Source: Pseudoroseomonas cervicalis
GTDB taxonomy: Bacteria; Pseudomonadota; Alphaproteobacteria; Acetobacterales; Acetobacteraceae
Assembly (NCBI RefSeq): GCF_030818485.1
Contig: NZ_JAUTAJ010000004.1
Span: forward strand, 1,715,001-1,779,000
Direction of reading: 5' to 3'
Length of the DNA stretch: 64,000 nt
Below are positions 39,874-50,316 of the stretch, piece after piece. The translations under genes were made by a program, and so were the position numbers. The notes below the pieces were generated by a model. That model ran no database searches, was not told the DNA's origin, and saw only the letters and a list, made by a program, of their open reading frames with translations. The first letter of the stretch is position 1. Every line of letters starts with the position of its first letter.

Positions 39874-39996
39874 CGGGCAAACCTCGCTGGAGACGGCGGG
39901 AACCATGGGCCGGTCGGCCTGGTGCCCTCGGACATAGGGCGAGCCAGACGGGACCGGAAGAGCAGGAAGCCGCGAGCATAAGCGAAAAGCTGTTAC

Positions 39997-40027
39997 AAAA
40001 AGCCTCGCCATCTTGCCGATGGCGAGG
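39997..40027 (-). terminator. Rho-independent terminator of the hflK-hflC operon
   Basis: Minus-strand 10-bp stem CCTCGCCATC/GATGGCGAGG with a 5-nt loop, followed by five T. It lies 32 bp past the DUF2065 gene stop. Confidence 0.85.
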
Positions 40028-40058
40028 ATTTCACCGCCTCCGGTATCGCGGGGGCGGT

Positions 40059-40250
40059 TCAGCCGGCCAGCCAGCTGGCCACCGCCACCCCGGCCACGGC
40101 CGCCGCCAGCCCGGTCCAGCGCAGCCGGTCCGGCGGCAGGGTGGCGAGCCGTGTCACCGCCCGTTGCATGGCGCCGGGGAAGGCCGCGTAGAGCAGCCCC
40201 TCCAGCGCCATGGCCACCGCCAGCCCGGCCAGCAGCTGGGTCAGCGTCAC
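40059..40250 (-). CDS. DUF2065 family small membrane protein (YjeT-like)
   Basis: 63 aa with two hydrophobic segments (about 4-24 and 46-62). The loop between reads PGAMQRAVTRLATLPPDRLR, the family's conserved stretch. Homologues are often found beside hflK-hflC, as here (15 bp after hflC). Function is unknown; the neighbourhood suggests a link to membrane protein quality control. Confidence 0.8.
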   Translation of the reverse strand: MTLTQLLAGLAVAMALEGLLYAAFPGAMQRAVTRLATLPPDRLRWTGLAAAVAGVAVASWLAG

Positions 40251-40265
40251 CCGGGCCGGGCCCCG

Positions 40266-41249
40266 TTACGGGGCGACCGGCGCCGGCTGGGCCGGCGTCT
40301 GCTGGATGGGCGCCTGCGGGGCGGGGGCGGCCGCGCCGCCCGGCGCCGCCGGCACCTCCGGCACGGGCGCCACGCCCGGCACGCGCTGCCCCGGCTGGCT
40401 CTGCCGGAAGTAGCGGAAGAACTCGGAATCCGGCGTCAGCACCAGCCGCGTCTCGCCCTCGGAGAAGGTCTCCCGATAGGCCTGCATGGCGCGGTAGAAG
40501 CCGTAGAATTCCGGGTCGCGCTGGAAGGCGTCGGCGAACAGGCGGATCGCCTCCTCCTCGCCCCGGCCGCGCAGCGTGTTGGCCTGCGCCTCGCTCTCCG
40601 CCAGGATGACGGTGCGCTCGCGCTCGGCGCCGGCGCGGATGCGCGCCGCCACCTCGGCACCCTCGGCGCGCGCCTCGCGCGCCACGCGCTCGCGCTCCGA
40701 CTGCATGCGCTGCAGGATGGCCTGGGTGTTCTCCTCCGGCAGGTCGGCGCGGCGGATGCGCACATCCTCCACGGCGACGCCGAAGCGCAGCGCCTCCTCA
40801 TTCACCTGGCGGCGGATCTCGCCCATGATCCGCGCGCGGTCGGCCGAGAGCACGGTCAGCAGCGGCTCATTCGCCAGCACGCGGCGCATCGCCGAGACGA
40901 CGATGGAGGAAAGCCGCCCGCGGATCCCCGCCTCCAGCGCGCCCGCCGTCTGGAAGAACAGCAGCGGGTCGGTGATGCGGTAGCGCGTGAAGCTGTCGAC
41001 GATCAGCCGGCGCTGGTCGCCGAGGATGACCTCCTCGCCCGGCGCGTCGAAATCGAGCAGCCGGCGGTCGAAGCCGATCACCGTCTGCACGAAGGGCACC
41101 TTGAAGTGCAGCCCGGGCTCGGTGATGACGCGACGCGGCTCGCCGAACTGCGTCACCAGCACCTGCTCGGTCTGGTTGACGATGAAGGGCGAGGAGAAGG
41201 CGGCGGCCAGCGCGATCAGCGCGACGCCGCCCAGGATGACGCGCTTCAT
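40266..41249 (-). CDS. hflC: FtsH protease modulator HflC
   Basis: Bitopic inner-membrane SPFH/prohibitin protein that forms a large periplasmic cage with HflK around FtsH. 327 aa: an N-terminal anchor (about 4-22), then the SPFH domain (VNQTEQVLVTQFGEPRRVI; FDAPGEEVILGDQR), a coiled coil rich in RxxAE repeats (about 180-240), and a Pro/Ala-rich tail of about 50 residues. It overlaps hflK by 4 bp (ATGA). Confidence 0.94.
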   Translation of the reverse strand: MKRVILGGVALIALAAAFSSPFIVNQTEQVLVTQFGEPRRVITEPGLHFKVPFVQTVIGFDRRLLDFDAPGEEVILGDQRRLIVDSFTRYRITDPLLFFQTAGALEAGIRGRLSSIVVSAMRRVLANEPLLTVLSADRARIMGEIRRQVNEEALRFGVAVEDVRIRRADLPEENTQAILQRMQSERERVAREARAEGAEVAARIRAGAERERTVILAESEAQANTLRGRGEEEAIRLFADAFQRDPEFYGFYRAMQAYRETFSEGETRLVLTPDSEFFRYFRQSQPGQRVPGVAPVPEVPAAPGGAAAPAPQAPIQQTPAQPAPVAP

Positions 41250-42472
41250 CGGGCACCTCCCTGCGGGGCGCGGGGCGCGGGTGTGGCCCCGAGCGCGGCC
41301 GGCGGCACCGGCGGCGTGGCGCCGCCATTGCCGGGCTGGCGCGGCGCGGCGCCGGAGGCGCTGCCATCGAGCGGCAGATAGGGCACCACGCCCTGCAGCC
41401 GGTCGTCGATCACCAGCTTCGGGTTGCGGCGCAGGATCTCCTCCATCGTCTCCATGTAGATCCGGCGCACCGTCACGTCCTTGGCCGTCTGGTAGGCGGT
41501 CAGCACGCTGACGAAGCGCGCCGCCTCACCGCGGGCGCGGGCGACGGTGCTTTCGCGGAAGCCCTCGGCCTCCTGGATCATGCGCTGGCCCTCGCCGCGG
41601 GCCTGCGGGATGATCTCGTTGCGGAAGGCCTCGGCCTGGTTGCGCATGCGCTCGCGGTCGGCATTGGCGCGCTGCACGTCGCGGAAGGTGTCGATCACCT
41701 CGGTCGGCGGGTCGACCTTCAGCAGCTGCACCTGGGTCAGCTCGATGCCCGAGCCATACTGGTCCAGGATGAACTGCACGCCGGTGCGCACCCGCGTCTC
41801 GATATCGGCGCGCGCCTCGGTCAGCGCCGGCTGGATCGGCGTCTGGCCGACCACCTCGCGCATCACGCTCTCGGCCGCCGACTTCACCGTCTGGTCCGGG
41901 TTGCGGGTGTTGAACAGATACTCGCCGGCATCGCGGATGCGCCAGAACACCGCGAAGTCGATATCGATGATGTTCTCGTCGCCGGTCAGCATCAGGCTCT
42001 CCTCCAGCACGTCGCGGGCGGAGACGGGCCGGGTCAGCGGCGTGTCATTCGCCGCGCGGAAGCCGATATCGATGCGGTTGATGCGGGTCACGCGCGGCGT
42101 GGTCACGCTCTCCACCGGCCAGGGCAGCCGGTAGTTCAGGCCCGGCTGGGTGGTGCGGTTGAAGGCGCCGAAGCGCATCACCACGCCCTGCTCGTCCGGC
42201 TGCACGCGGTAGAAGCCGCTGGCGCCCCAGACCACCAGCAGCGCCGCGGCGCCGATCGCCAGCCATTTGCCGCTGCCGCCACCGCCACCGAAGGGCAGGT
42301 AGCGCCGCAGCGCCGCCTGCGCCTGGCGGATCACCTCGTCCAGGTCCGGATTGCCGCCCGGGCCGCGCCCGCCACCGCCGCCCTGGGGCGGCTGCCCCCA
42401 AGGTCCGCCGGGGCGCGGGTTGCCCCATGGGCTGCCTCCTGGGCCGGATCCGCCGCTCGTATTCCAGGGCAT
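41246..42472 (-). CDS. hflK: FtsH protease modulator HflK
   Basis: Partner of HflC in the FtsH-regulating membrane complex. 408 aa. It begins with a Gly/Pro-rich cytoplasmic region (SGGSGPGGSPWGNPRPGG...), then one membrane segment (about 69-84), the SPFH domain (FYRVQPDEQGVVMRFGAFNR; LPWPVESVTTPRV) and a coiled coil. The ATG is the first codon compatible with the usual MPWNxxxGG start. It is the first gene of hflK-hflC-DUF2065 and is divergent from mrp. Confidence 0.94.
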   Translation of the reverse strand: MPWNTSGGSGPGGSPWGNPRPGGPWGQPPQGGGGGRGPGGNPDLDEVIRQAQAALRRYLPFGGGGGSGKWLAIGAAALLVVWGASGFYRVQPDEQGVVMRFGAFNRTTQPGLNYRLPWPVESVTTPRVTRINRIDIGFRAANDTPLTRPVSARDVLEESLMLTGDENIIDIDFAVFWRIRDAGEYLFNTRNPDQTVKSAAESVMREVVGQTPIQPALTEARADIETRVRTGVQFILDQYGSGIELTQVQLLKVDPPTEVIDTFRDVQRANADRERMRNQAEAFRNEIIPQARGEGQRMIQEAEGFRESTVARARGEAARFVSVLTAYQTAKDVTVRRIYMETMEEILRRNPKLVIDDRLQGVVPYLPLDGSASGAAPRQPGNGGATPPVPPAALGATPAPRAPQGGAR

Positions 42473-42653
42473 GTGTGCCTGTCGCTCCCTCTGCTCGCTC
42501 GTGCTCCCGGCCGCGGACGCTTGCACACGGGGCGTGCATGGGCGACAGGGCCGGACCATATGTCGCCCTGTCCGGGCCGGGCCGCAATGCATGCGCATCA
42601 CGTACCGGCGAGGGCGCGGCCGATATTGTCCGGGTTGAGGGGGTTTTCAAGCG

Positions 42654-43847
42654 ATGTCAGACACTCTGGCGGCCGCCGTGCGCACGGCCCTGGCCCAGCT
42701 GCGGGACCCGCAGACGGGGCAGGACCTGGTCTCCTCCGGCATGCTGCAGGGGCTGTCGGCGCGGGACGGGCTGGTGCAGTTCGCCCTCTCCGTCCCGCGC
42801 GAGCGCGCCCGCAGCCTGGAGCCGCTGCGCGCCGAGGCCGAGCGCGCCGCCGCCGCGGTGCCCGGCGTGCTGTCCGCCACCTGCGTGCTGACGGCGCATC
42901 GCGACGTGCCGGGCGGCGCTGGCGGCGGGCCTGCGCCCAGCGGAGATTCGCATGGGCATGACCATGCCCATCACGGCCATGCGCATGGCCCGGCCGCCGG
43001 CCCCGCGCCCGGCATGGCGCGCGCCAGCCGCCCCGCCCCCGGCCAGGGCCCGATGCTGCTGCCCGAGGTCGGCGCCATCATCGCGGTGGCCTCCGGCAAA
43101 GGCGGCGTCGGCAAATCCACCACGGCGGTGAACCTGGCGGTGGCGCTGGCCGCCGACGGGCTGCAGGTCGGGCTGCTGGATGCCGACATCTACGGCCCCT
43201 CCCTGCCGCAGATGCTGGGCACGCGCGACAAGCCGCGCGCCACGGGCGGCCGCATCATCCCGCTCTCCCGCTGGGGGCTGAAGGCGATGTCGATCGGCTT
43301 CCTGGTCGAGGAGGAGACGCCGATGATCTGGCGCGGGCCCATGGTGATGGGCGCGCTGGAGCAGATGCTGGGCCAGGTGGAGTGGGGGAAGCTCGACGTG
43401 CTGGTGGTCGACATGCCGCCCGGCACCGGCGACGCCCAGCTGACCATGAGCCAGCGCGTGCCGCTGGCGGGTGCCGTCATCGTCTCCACCCCGCAGGATG
43501 TGGCGCTGATCGATGCGCGCCGCGGCATCCGCATGTTCGAGAAGGTGAACGTCCCCGTTCTCGGGCTGATCGAGAACATGTCCTTCTACTGCTGCCCGAA
43601 TTGCGGCCACACCGCGAACATCTTCGGCCATGGCGGCGCCCGCGCCGAGGCCGGGCGCATGGGCGTGGAGTTCCTGGGCGAGCTGCCGCTGAAGCTCGAG
43701 ATCCGCGAGCTGGCCGATGCCGGCACGCCGATCGTCATGGCCCGCCCCGACAGCCATGAGGCCGGCGCCTATCGCGCCATCGCCGCACGGCTGCGGCAAA
43801 AGCTGGCCGACCGCGCCCCGGCCGGGCCGCGCATCACCATCGAATAA
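42654..43847 (+). CDS. mrp: Mrp/ApbC-type P-loop ATPase, Fe-S cluster carrier
   Basis: Cytoplasmic ATPase that carries and transfers Fe-S clusters. 397 aa: an N-terminal MIP18/FeS-assembly domain (about 6-84), a His-rich linker (residues 100-111 contain seven His), then the ParA/MinD-like domain. That domain has the Walker A GKGGVGKST (148-156), LDADIYGPSLPQMLG, DMPPGTGDAQLTMSQ, and the cluster-binding CxxC in FYCCPNCGHTANIFG. The ATG lies at the start of the domain. It is divergent from hflK across 181 bp. Confidence 0.93.
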   Translation: MSDTLAAAVRTALAQLRDPQTGQDLVSSGMLQGLSARDGLVQFALSVPRERARSLEPLRAEAERAAAAVPGVLSATCVLTAHRDVPGGAGGGPAPSGDSHGHDHAHHGHAHGPAAGPAPGMARASRPAPGQGPMLLPEVGAIIAVASGKGGVGKSTTAVNLAVALAADGLQVGLLDADIYGPSLPQMLGTRDKPRATGGRIIPLSRWGLKAMSIGFLVEEETPMIWRGPMVMGALEQMLGQVEWGKLDVLVVDMPPGTGDAQLTMSQRVPLAGAVIVSTPQDVALIDARRGIRMFEKVNVPVLGLIENMSFYCCPNCGHTANIFGHGGARAEAGRMGVEFLGELPLKLEIRELADAGTPIVMARPDSHEAGAYRAIAARLRQKLADRAPAGPRITIE

Positions 43848-43865
43848 TCCCGGCGGCCGGGCAGG

Positions 43866-43896
43866 AAAAACCCGGCCCCGCGCCTGCGGGGCCGGG
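43866..43896 (-). terminator. Terminator for the small membrane-protein genes and thyX
   Basis: Minus-strand 11-bp GC stem (CCCGGCCCCGC/GCGGGGCCGGG, 4-nt loop) followed by TTTTT. It is also downstream of mrp on the other strand, where no T-run follows. Confidence 0.75.
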
Positions 43897-43913
43897 CGGC
43901 CAGGACAGCGGGA

Positions 43914-44171
43914 TCAGTGCGGCAGGCGCGGCGCCGGCGGCGCGGCGCTGTCCTGCGCCTGGCGGTTGCGGCCCATCCGGTAGCCCAGCCACAGCACCGC
44001 CACCAGCAGCAGCGCCAGCGCCGCGTCATGCAGCAGGAAGGTGAAGATCGCCCAGACCAGGCCGAGAATGGCCCAGACCAGCCACAGGCCGAGGGACAGC
44101 GCCGCCACCATCATCATCAGCGGGAAGCCCAGGATCAGCACCAGGAAGAAGAACAGCATCCAGCCCATCAT
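43914..44171 (-). CDS. Small hypothetical membrane protein (about 85 aa)
   Basis: Strongly hydrophobic, with two or three membrane segments (MMGWMLFFFLVLILGFPLMM onward; WAILGLVWAIFTFLLHDAAL; ALLLVAVLWLGYRMG) and a short hydrophilic tail ending APRLPH. The ATG at 44171 follows GGGGG; a GTG at 44219 would overlap the upstream gene. No family is recognised. It is 22 bp after another small membrane-protein gene on the same strand. Confidence 0.55.
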   Translation of the reverse strand: MMGWMLFFFLVLILGFPLMMMVAALSLGLWLVWAILGLVWAIFTFLLHDAALALLLVAVLWLGYRMGRNRQAQDSAAPPAPRLPH

Positions 44172-44193
44172 CACCCCCGAGATCGCGCGCCGC

Positions 44194-44514
44194 TCAGGCG
44201 CGTCCGCCACCGCCGCCACGCCCCTTGCGCGGCGGCTGGGCTGCCGGGCGCGGCGCCGTGGCGCGGCCGAGGGCGAAGCCGCCCACCCCCACCAGCAGCA
44301 GCAGCGCGCCCAGATCGCCCACGAAGGCCACGGCCAGCGGGATCCCGATCAGCAGCACCGCCACACAGATGAGGACGGCAAGCCAGCGGCGCCAGGGAAA
44401 ATCGCGCAATCCCGCGCGCCAGGCATAGCGGCGCCGGGGCGCCGCGCCGCGCGCCGGCTTCACCGCGCGGCGCGGTGCGGCGGGGCCGGGTCCGGGGCGC
44501 GGCGGGGCGGCCAT
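44194..44514 (-). CDS. Small hypothetical membrane protein (106 aa)
   Basis: The N-terminal 40 residues are Pro/Arg/Ala-rich and basic. Two membrane segments follow (about 45-65 and 68-85), and the C-terminus is Gly/Arg-rich. The ATG lies 8 bp past the thyX stop, suggesting co-transcription. It is not recognised. Low-complexity ends make homology weak evidence here; the hydrophobic segments and operon spacing are the main support. Confidence 0.5.
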   Translation of the reverse strand: MAAPPRPGPGPAAPRRAVKPARGAAPRRRYAWRAGLRDFPWRRWLAVLICVAVLLIGIPLAVAFVGDLGALLLLVGVGGFALGRATAPRPAAQPPRKGRGGGGGRA

Positions 44515-44521
44515 GGCGGCC

Positions 44522-45463
44522 TCAGGCGGGGCGGCCGAGCTGCTCCATCAGCTCGCGCCATTCCCGCTTCGACAGGCCGCTGCCCTCCTGCGTCACCGCC
44601 TCGCCGGCCAGCAGCCGCTTCACCACGCCGAGCATCTGCGCCGAGAGGCTGACGGCGCCCAGGCGATAGTCGCGGAAGGCCTCGGCCACCGCCGGCACCC
44701 AGGCCTCCAGCACGCCCATCATCGCCTCGGCATAGACGCGGATCTCGTACTGGGCGTGCGGATCGGCGCGCAGCCGCAGGAAATGCAGCAGATTGTGCAG
44801 ATCGGTCTTCCAGTACCACTGGGTGTAGGCGTTCAGCGTCAGGTTCATCCGCGCCAGCTCGCGCGCCAGCCCCTGCCGGCCCGGGTCGATGGTGTTGCCG
44901 GCCTCGTCCAGGTTCATCATCGCCTGGTAGTGGTCGTAATTGCGCGTGGCGTCCTGGCGCAGCAGCTCCAGCACCTCGGCCGCCTCGGCGCCTTCCAGCA
45001 GCACCTCGCCGCGGCCCTGCCGGTTGACGGCGGATTGCGCCGCCAGCTGCTGCGGCGCCGGCAGGTAGAATTCCCGGTCCATGATGGAATAGCGCGCGGA
45101 ATACTCGTTCACATTCGCCGTGCGGTGGCGGATCCACTGGCGCGCCACGAAGATCGGCAGCTTCACATGGAACTTGATCTCGCACATCTCGAAGGGGGTC
45201 GAGTGCCAGTGCCGCATCAGGTAGCGGATCAGCCCGCGATCCTCATTCGCCGCGCGCGTGCCGCGGCCATAGGACACCCGCGCCGCCTGCACCACCGCCG
45301 CATCATCGCCCATATAGTCGATGACGCGGACGAAGCCGTGGTCGAGCACCGGCAGCGGCTCGAACAGCATCGCCTCCAGCGCCGGCACGGTGGGGCGGCG
45401 CGTCTCCGCCCGCGCCGCCTGCGCTTCCGAAAGTTCCTGACGCTGCGCGGCGGTGAGTTCCAT
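44522..45463 (-). CDS. thyX: FAD-dependent thymidylate synthase
   Basis: Makes dTMP from dUMP using methylene-tetrahydrofolate and NADPH with FAD, replacing ThyA. 313 aa. The ThyX signature [15 protein letters not shown] is present (RHRxxxxNExSxR), with [20 protein letters not shown] near the N-terminus and a further substrate-binding region [10 protein letters not shown]. The ATG at 45463 is chosen because the upstream extension is Arg/Pro-rich noise. It is divergent from the glycerol dehydrogenase gene, with 277 bp between starts in which I see no other gene. Confidence 0.96.
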   Translation of the reverse strand: MELTAAQRQELSEAQAARAETRRPTVPALEAMLFEPLPVLDHGFVRVIDYMGDDAAVVQAARVSYGRGTRAANEDRGLIRYLMRHWHSTPFEMCEIKFHVKLPIFVARQWIRHRTANVNEYSARYSIMDREFYLPAPQQLAAQSAVNRQGRGEVLLEGAEAAEVLELLRQDATRNYDHYQAMMNLDEAGNTIDPGRQGLARELARMNLTLNAYTQWYWKTDLHNLLHFLRLRADPHAQYEIRVYAEAMMGVLEAWVPAVAEAFRDYRLGAVSLSAQMLGVVKRLLAGEAVTQEGSGLSKREWRELMEQLGRPA

Positions 45464-45740
45464 GCGTTCAAATCCCAGGCGTGCCCGGCGCCGCGCCGGC
45501 CCGGCGGGCGCGGCCCGGTGCGGGCGAGTCGATGCGTCGGCGGGCGCCGCTTCGGCACCCCCGTGGCGCACGGGTCTAGCCCGGCGGCGAGGCCCCGACC
45601 AGCGCGTTTGCGGGGGAGCTGAACCCCGGCAGAACTCACTCAAACGTGATTACAAACCGTCCATCTTCTTGCCCTGGATCAGGGCCGGCAGGCCGCCCGG
45701 ACCCCATCCTCTTCCGCGAATCGGAAGGGAGAATCCCGCC

Positions 45741-46820
45741 ATGGTCACCACCAGCATCTTCCCCGGCCGCTACGTCCAGGGCGCCGGCGCCCTCGATCTG
45801 CTGGGCGAGGAAGCCGCCCGCCTTGGCCGCAAGCCCCTCGCCCTGGTCGACCGGTCGGTCGCCGGCCTGGTCACCGGCGCGCTGCACGCCAAGGATGGCG
45901 CTCCCTTCGACCGGGAGGAATTCGGCGGCGAATGCTCCGAGCCGGAAATCGCCCGGCTGCAGGCCATCGCGAAGCAGCGCGGCAGCGACCTGGTCATCGG
46001 CATCGGCGGCGGCAAGGCGCTCGACACCGCCAAGGCCCTGGCCCACGCCCTGGGCGCGCCGGTCATCATCCTGCCGACCCTGGCCTCGACCGACGCGCCC
46101 TGCAGCGCCCTCTCGGTCATCTACACGCCGGAAGGCGCCTTCCACCGCTACCTCTTCCTGCCGCAGAACCCGCAAGTGGTGCTGGTGGACAGCGCGCTGA
46201 TCGCCCGCGCCCCCGCCCGCTTCCTGGTGGCCGGCATGGGCGACGCGCTCTCCACCTGGTTCGAGGCGGAGGATTGCCGCATCAAGGGCGCCGGCAACAT
46301 GACCGGACGGCCCGGCGGCGCCGCCGCCCATGCGCTGGCCCGGCTCTGCTACGACACGCTGCTGGACTATGGCGAACAGGCGCTGCGCGCCTGCGAGCGC
46401 CAGGTCGTCACCCCGGCGCTGGAGCGCATCATCGAGGCCAACACCCTGCTCTCCGGCCTCGGCTTCGAAAGCGGCGGCCTCTCGGCGGCGCATGCCATCC
46501 ACAACGGGCTGACCAAGCTGCACGGCACCCACAGCTACTGGCACGGGGAGAAGGTGGCGATCGGCACCCAGGCCCTGGCCATCCTGGGCAACCGGCCGCC
46601 CTCGCTGATCGACGAGGTCTATGATTTCTGCAGCCGCGTCGGCCTGCCCACCACCCTGGCCGGGATCGGCCTGGGCGAGGCAGAGGACGCCGAATTGCTG
46701 CAGGCCGCCGAGGCCGCCTGCGCGCCCGGCGAGACCATCCACAACGCGCCCTACCCGGTCTCGCCCCAATCCGTGCTGGCGGCGCTGCGGGCGGGGGATG
46801 CGATCGGGCAAGGGTTCTGA
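45741..46820 (+). CDS. gldA: Glycerol dehydrogenase (Fe/Zn-dependent alcohol dehydrogenase family)
   Basis: NAD-dependent oxidation of glycerol to dihydroxyacetone. 359 aa, the usual length. It has the NAD-binding GIGGGKALDTAKALA, ILPTLASTDAPCSALSVIY and metal-ligand regions (GMGDALSTWFEAEDC with Asp; SAAHAIHNGLT and YWHGEKVAIG with His). The ATG has GAAGGGAGAA upstream. No glycerol kinase or DHA genes are adjacent. Other polyol dehydrogenases of this family are possible. Confidence 0.9.
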   Translation: MVTTSIFPGRYVQGAGALDLLGEEAARLGRKPLALVDRSVAGLVTGALHAKDGAPFDREEFGGECSEPEIARLQAIAKQRGSDLVIGIGGGKALDTAKALAHALGAPVIILPTLASTDAPCSALSVIYTPEGAFHRYLFLPQNPQVVLVDSALIARAPARFLVAGMGDALSTWFEAEDCRIKGAGNMTGRPGGAAAHALARLCYDTLLDYGEQALRACERQVVTPALERIIEANTLLSGLGFESGGLSAAHAIHNGLTKLHGTHSYWHGEKVAIGTQALAILGNRPPSLIDEVYDFCSRVGLPTTLAGIGLGEAEDAELLQAAEAACAPGETIHNAPYPVSPQSVLAALRAGDAIGQGF

Positions 46821-46859
46821 CAACGGGGGACGCTCCGCCTCCCGCCCGACCGGGCCTCT

Positions 46860-46932
46860 TTCCTGGGGGAGGCTCCGCCTCCCCCAGACCCCCGCCGCCG
46901 GGGGGACAGGGTCCCCCCGGACCCCGCCATCA
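46860..46932. repeat. GC-rich hairpin pair (family C, second copy)
   Basis: CTGGGGGAGG/CCTCCCCCAG and CCGGGGGGAC/GTCCCCCCGG hairpins in the same order, spacing and flanking bases (CTCCG loop, AGACCC joint, ACAGGG loop, GGACCCCGCCA end) as the first two hairpins at 27342-27413. It lies downstream of gldA. Confidence 0.7.
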
Positions 46933-47019
46933 ATCCGCAAAATTCCGCCCGCCCACCCTCGATTTCCGCGGCAGGGCGGCCTATATCGGGGATGCCGTCT
47001 TCGGACGACTATGGCGATA

Positions 47020-47280
47020 AACGGTGTGTAGAATAAGCGTTGCGGACCCGGGGGCAGTGCCCGGCGTCTCCACCAATCCTCCCTCCCGGGATCGTCGGGT
47101 GGGCTGTGGGGACGACACAGGCTCGACGCGCGCAGTAAAGGCACATCCTTTGCCCGGCATTGTACCGCCGTTATCGGGCTAAATCACAAGTGCCAACGAT
47201 AACAGCCGCGAGGCTGTGGCGCTCGCTGCCTAATAGGTAAGCGCGGTCCGGGGGGAACCGGGCAACAGAATCCCCCCACT
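47020..47280 (+). ncRNA. ssrA: Permuted two-piece tmRNA
   Basis: Alphaproteobacterial-type split tmRNA. The acceptor piece comes first and ends in GACCCGGGGGCAGTGCCCGG, CGTCTCCACCA (CCA at 47073-47075). After a 32-nt spacer the coding piece starts GGGGACGACACAGGC at 47108. GGGGACG pairs with CGTCTCC to make the 7-bp acceptor stem, and CGGACC (47043-47048) pairs with GGTCCG (47245-47250) as part of P2. The tag reading frame at 47192-47233 encodes ANDNSREAVALAA then TAA. Outer ends are approximate. A TATATC at 46982-46987 may be the -10. The sspB gene follows 114 bp later. Confidence 0.93.
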
Positions 47281-47393
47281 TGCCCCTTTTCCGCATCCGC
47301 TGGCCTGCATATTTGTCCCCTGCCCCTTTCCGCCCATGGGGAGCATCCGGTAAGGGGGCTGCACTCTGCTGGGCGTCTGCCGGGGTATGCTGC

Positions 47394-47927
47394 ATGACGG
47401 ATGAGACCAGGCAGGCCGAAAGCCTGCTTCCCTATGACCGCTGGACCGAGGACGCGATGCGCGAGGTCGCGCTGCGCGCGCTCGAGCATGTGGGCGAGCA
47501 CGGCCTGCCCGGCGAGCATCATTTCTACCTGACCTTCCGCACCGACCGCCCGGGCGTCGCCATCCCGAGCCACCTCAAGGCCCGCTACCCGGAGGAGATG
47601 ACCATCGTCCTCCAGCACCAGTTCTGGGACCTGAAGGTGGACCGGCAGAAGGGCCTGGTCAGCGCCGGCCTGTCCTTCGGCGGCGTGCCGGCGACGCTGG
47701 TCATCCCGATCGCCGCCATCACCGCCTTCTGGGACCCGCATGTGCGCGTCGGGCTGCGCTTCCCCTCGGCCGAGCAGGCCGCGGATGGCGCCGCCGAACC
47801 CGCCGCCCCCGCCGAGCCGCCGCCGATGGCCGAACAGGCCGACGCCGCCCCCGCCCCGGCCGAACCCGAGGGCCCGGCGCAGATCGTCAGCCTCGACGCC
47901 TTCCGCCGCCGCCCGGCGCGCGACTGA
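47394..47927 (+). CDS. sspB: SspB-family ClpXP adaptor
   Basis: Tethers ssrA-tagged proteins to ClpX for degradation. 177 aa: a folded tag-binding domain ([20 protein letters not shown] through [17 protein letters not shown], about 9-120), an Ala/Pro/Glu-rich flexible linker, and a C-terminal ClpX-docking motif ([12 protein letters not shown]). The ATG at 47394 starts the conserved domain; an upstream start would run into the tmRNA region. Adjacent to ssrA, so tag and adaptor are encoded together. Confidence 0.92.
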   Translation: MTDETRQAESLLPYDRWTEDAMREVALRALEHVGEHGLPGEHHFYLTFRTDRPGVAIPSHLKARYPEEMTIVLQHQFWDLKVDRQKGLVSAGLSFGGVPATLVIPIAAITAFWDPHVRVGLRFPSAEQAADGAAEPAAPAEPPPMAEQADAAPAPAEPEGPAQIVSLDAFRRRPARD

Positions 47928-48159
47928 GAGACAACCGGCGCGCGCGGCCCGGCCGCGTGCCCCCTCCCCGCCCCACCACCCCCGCGCGCTTGCGCCGGCC
48001 GCATGGCACCCTGGCCTGCGGCCCCTGGTTGGTTTGGCCGCGCGGCTGCGCTACCACTGCCGCAACAGGACGCCGCCCGGAAGGCGGCGCCCGAATCTGC
48101 GCAGCCGGGCCCGCGGATCTGCCGCCCTGGGCCGGCCTGCAATTCTGCCGGAGCGTTCC

Positions 48160-49887
<1,728 letters not shown>

Positions 49888-49893
49888 GCCGGC

Positions 49894-50313
49894 ATGGATC
49901 GTCGCCTGATTTCCTCGGGCAGCCGCTTCGAGGAGGAGATCGGCTATTCCCGCGCCGTGGTGGCGGGCGACATGGTCTATGTCGCCGGCACCACCGGCTA
50001 TGACTACGCGACCATGACCATCGCCGAGGGGGTCGCCGAGCAGTGCGAGCAGACCTTCCGCAACATCCAGGCGGCGCTGGAGCAGGCCGGCGCCAGCATG
50101 GATGATGTGGTGCGGGCCACCTTCATCGTGCCGCGGCGCGAGGATTGGGAGCCCTGCTGGCCGGTCACCCGGAAGTGGTTCGCCCGCGCCCGCCCGGCCT
50201 CCACCCTGATCCATGCCGGGCTGCAGACGGATGCGATGCGCATCGAGATCGAGGTGACGGCGCGGCTGCGCGCCGCGCCGCAGGACCCCGTGCGGGGCGA
50301 AGGGGGACAGTAG
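49894..50313 (+). CDS. RidA-family protein
   Basis: 139-aa YjgF/YER057c/UK114-type protein. RidA members remove reactive enamine/imine intermediates. It shows YSRAVVAGDMVYVAGTTGYD, the helix QTFRNIQAALEQAGASMDDV and RPASTLIHAGLQTDAMRIEI, where the usual catalytic Arg (family IEIEV/A context, here EIEVTARL) appears. It overlaps neither neighbour, but the gaps are only 6 and 3 bp, so it is in the same operon as fumA and the VOC gene. The substrate is unknown. Confidence 0.88.
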   Translation: MDRRLISSGSRFEEEIGYSRAVVAGDMVYVAGTTGYDYATMTIAEGVAEQCEQTFRNIQAALEQAGASMDDVVRATFIVPRREDWEPCWPVTRKWFARARPASTLIHAGLQTDAMRIEIEVTARLRAAPQDPVRGEGGQ

Positions 50314-50316
50314 GAT

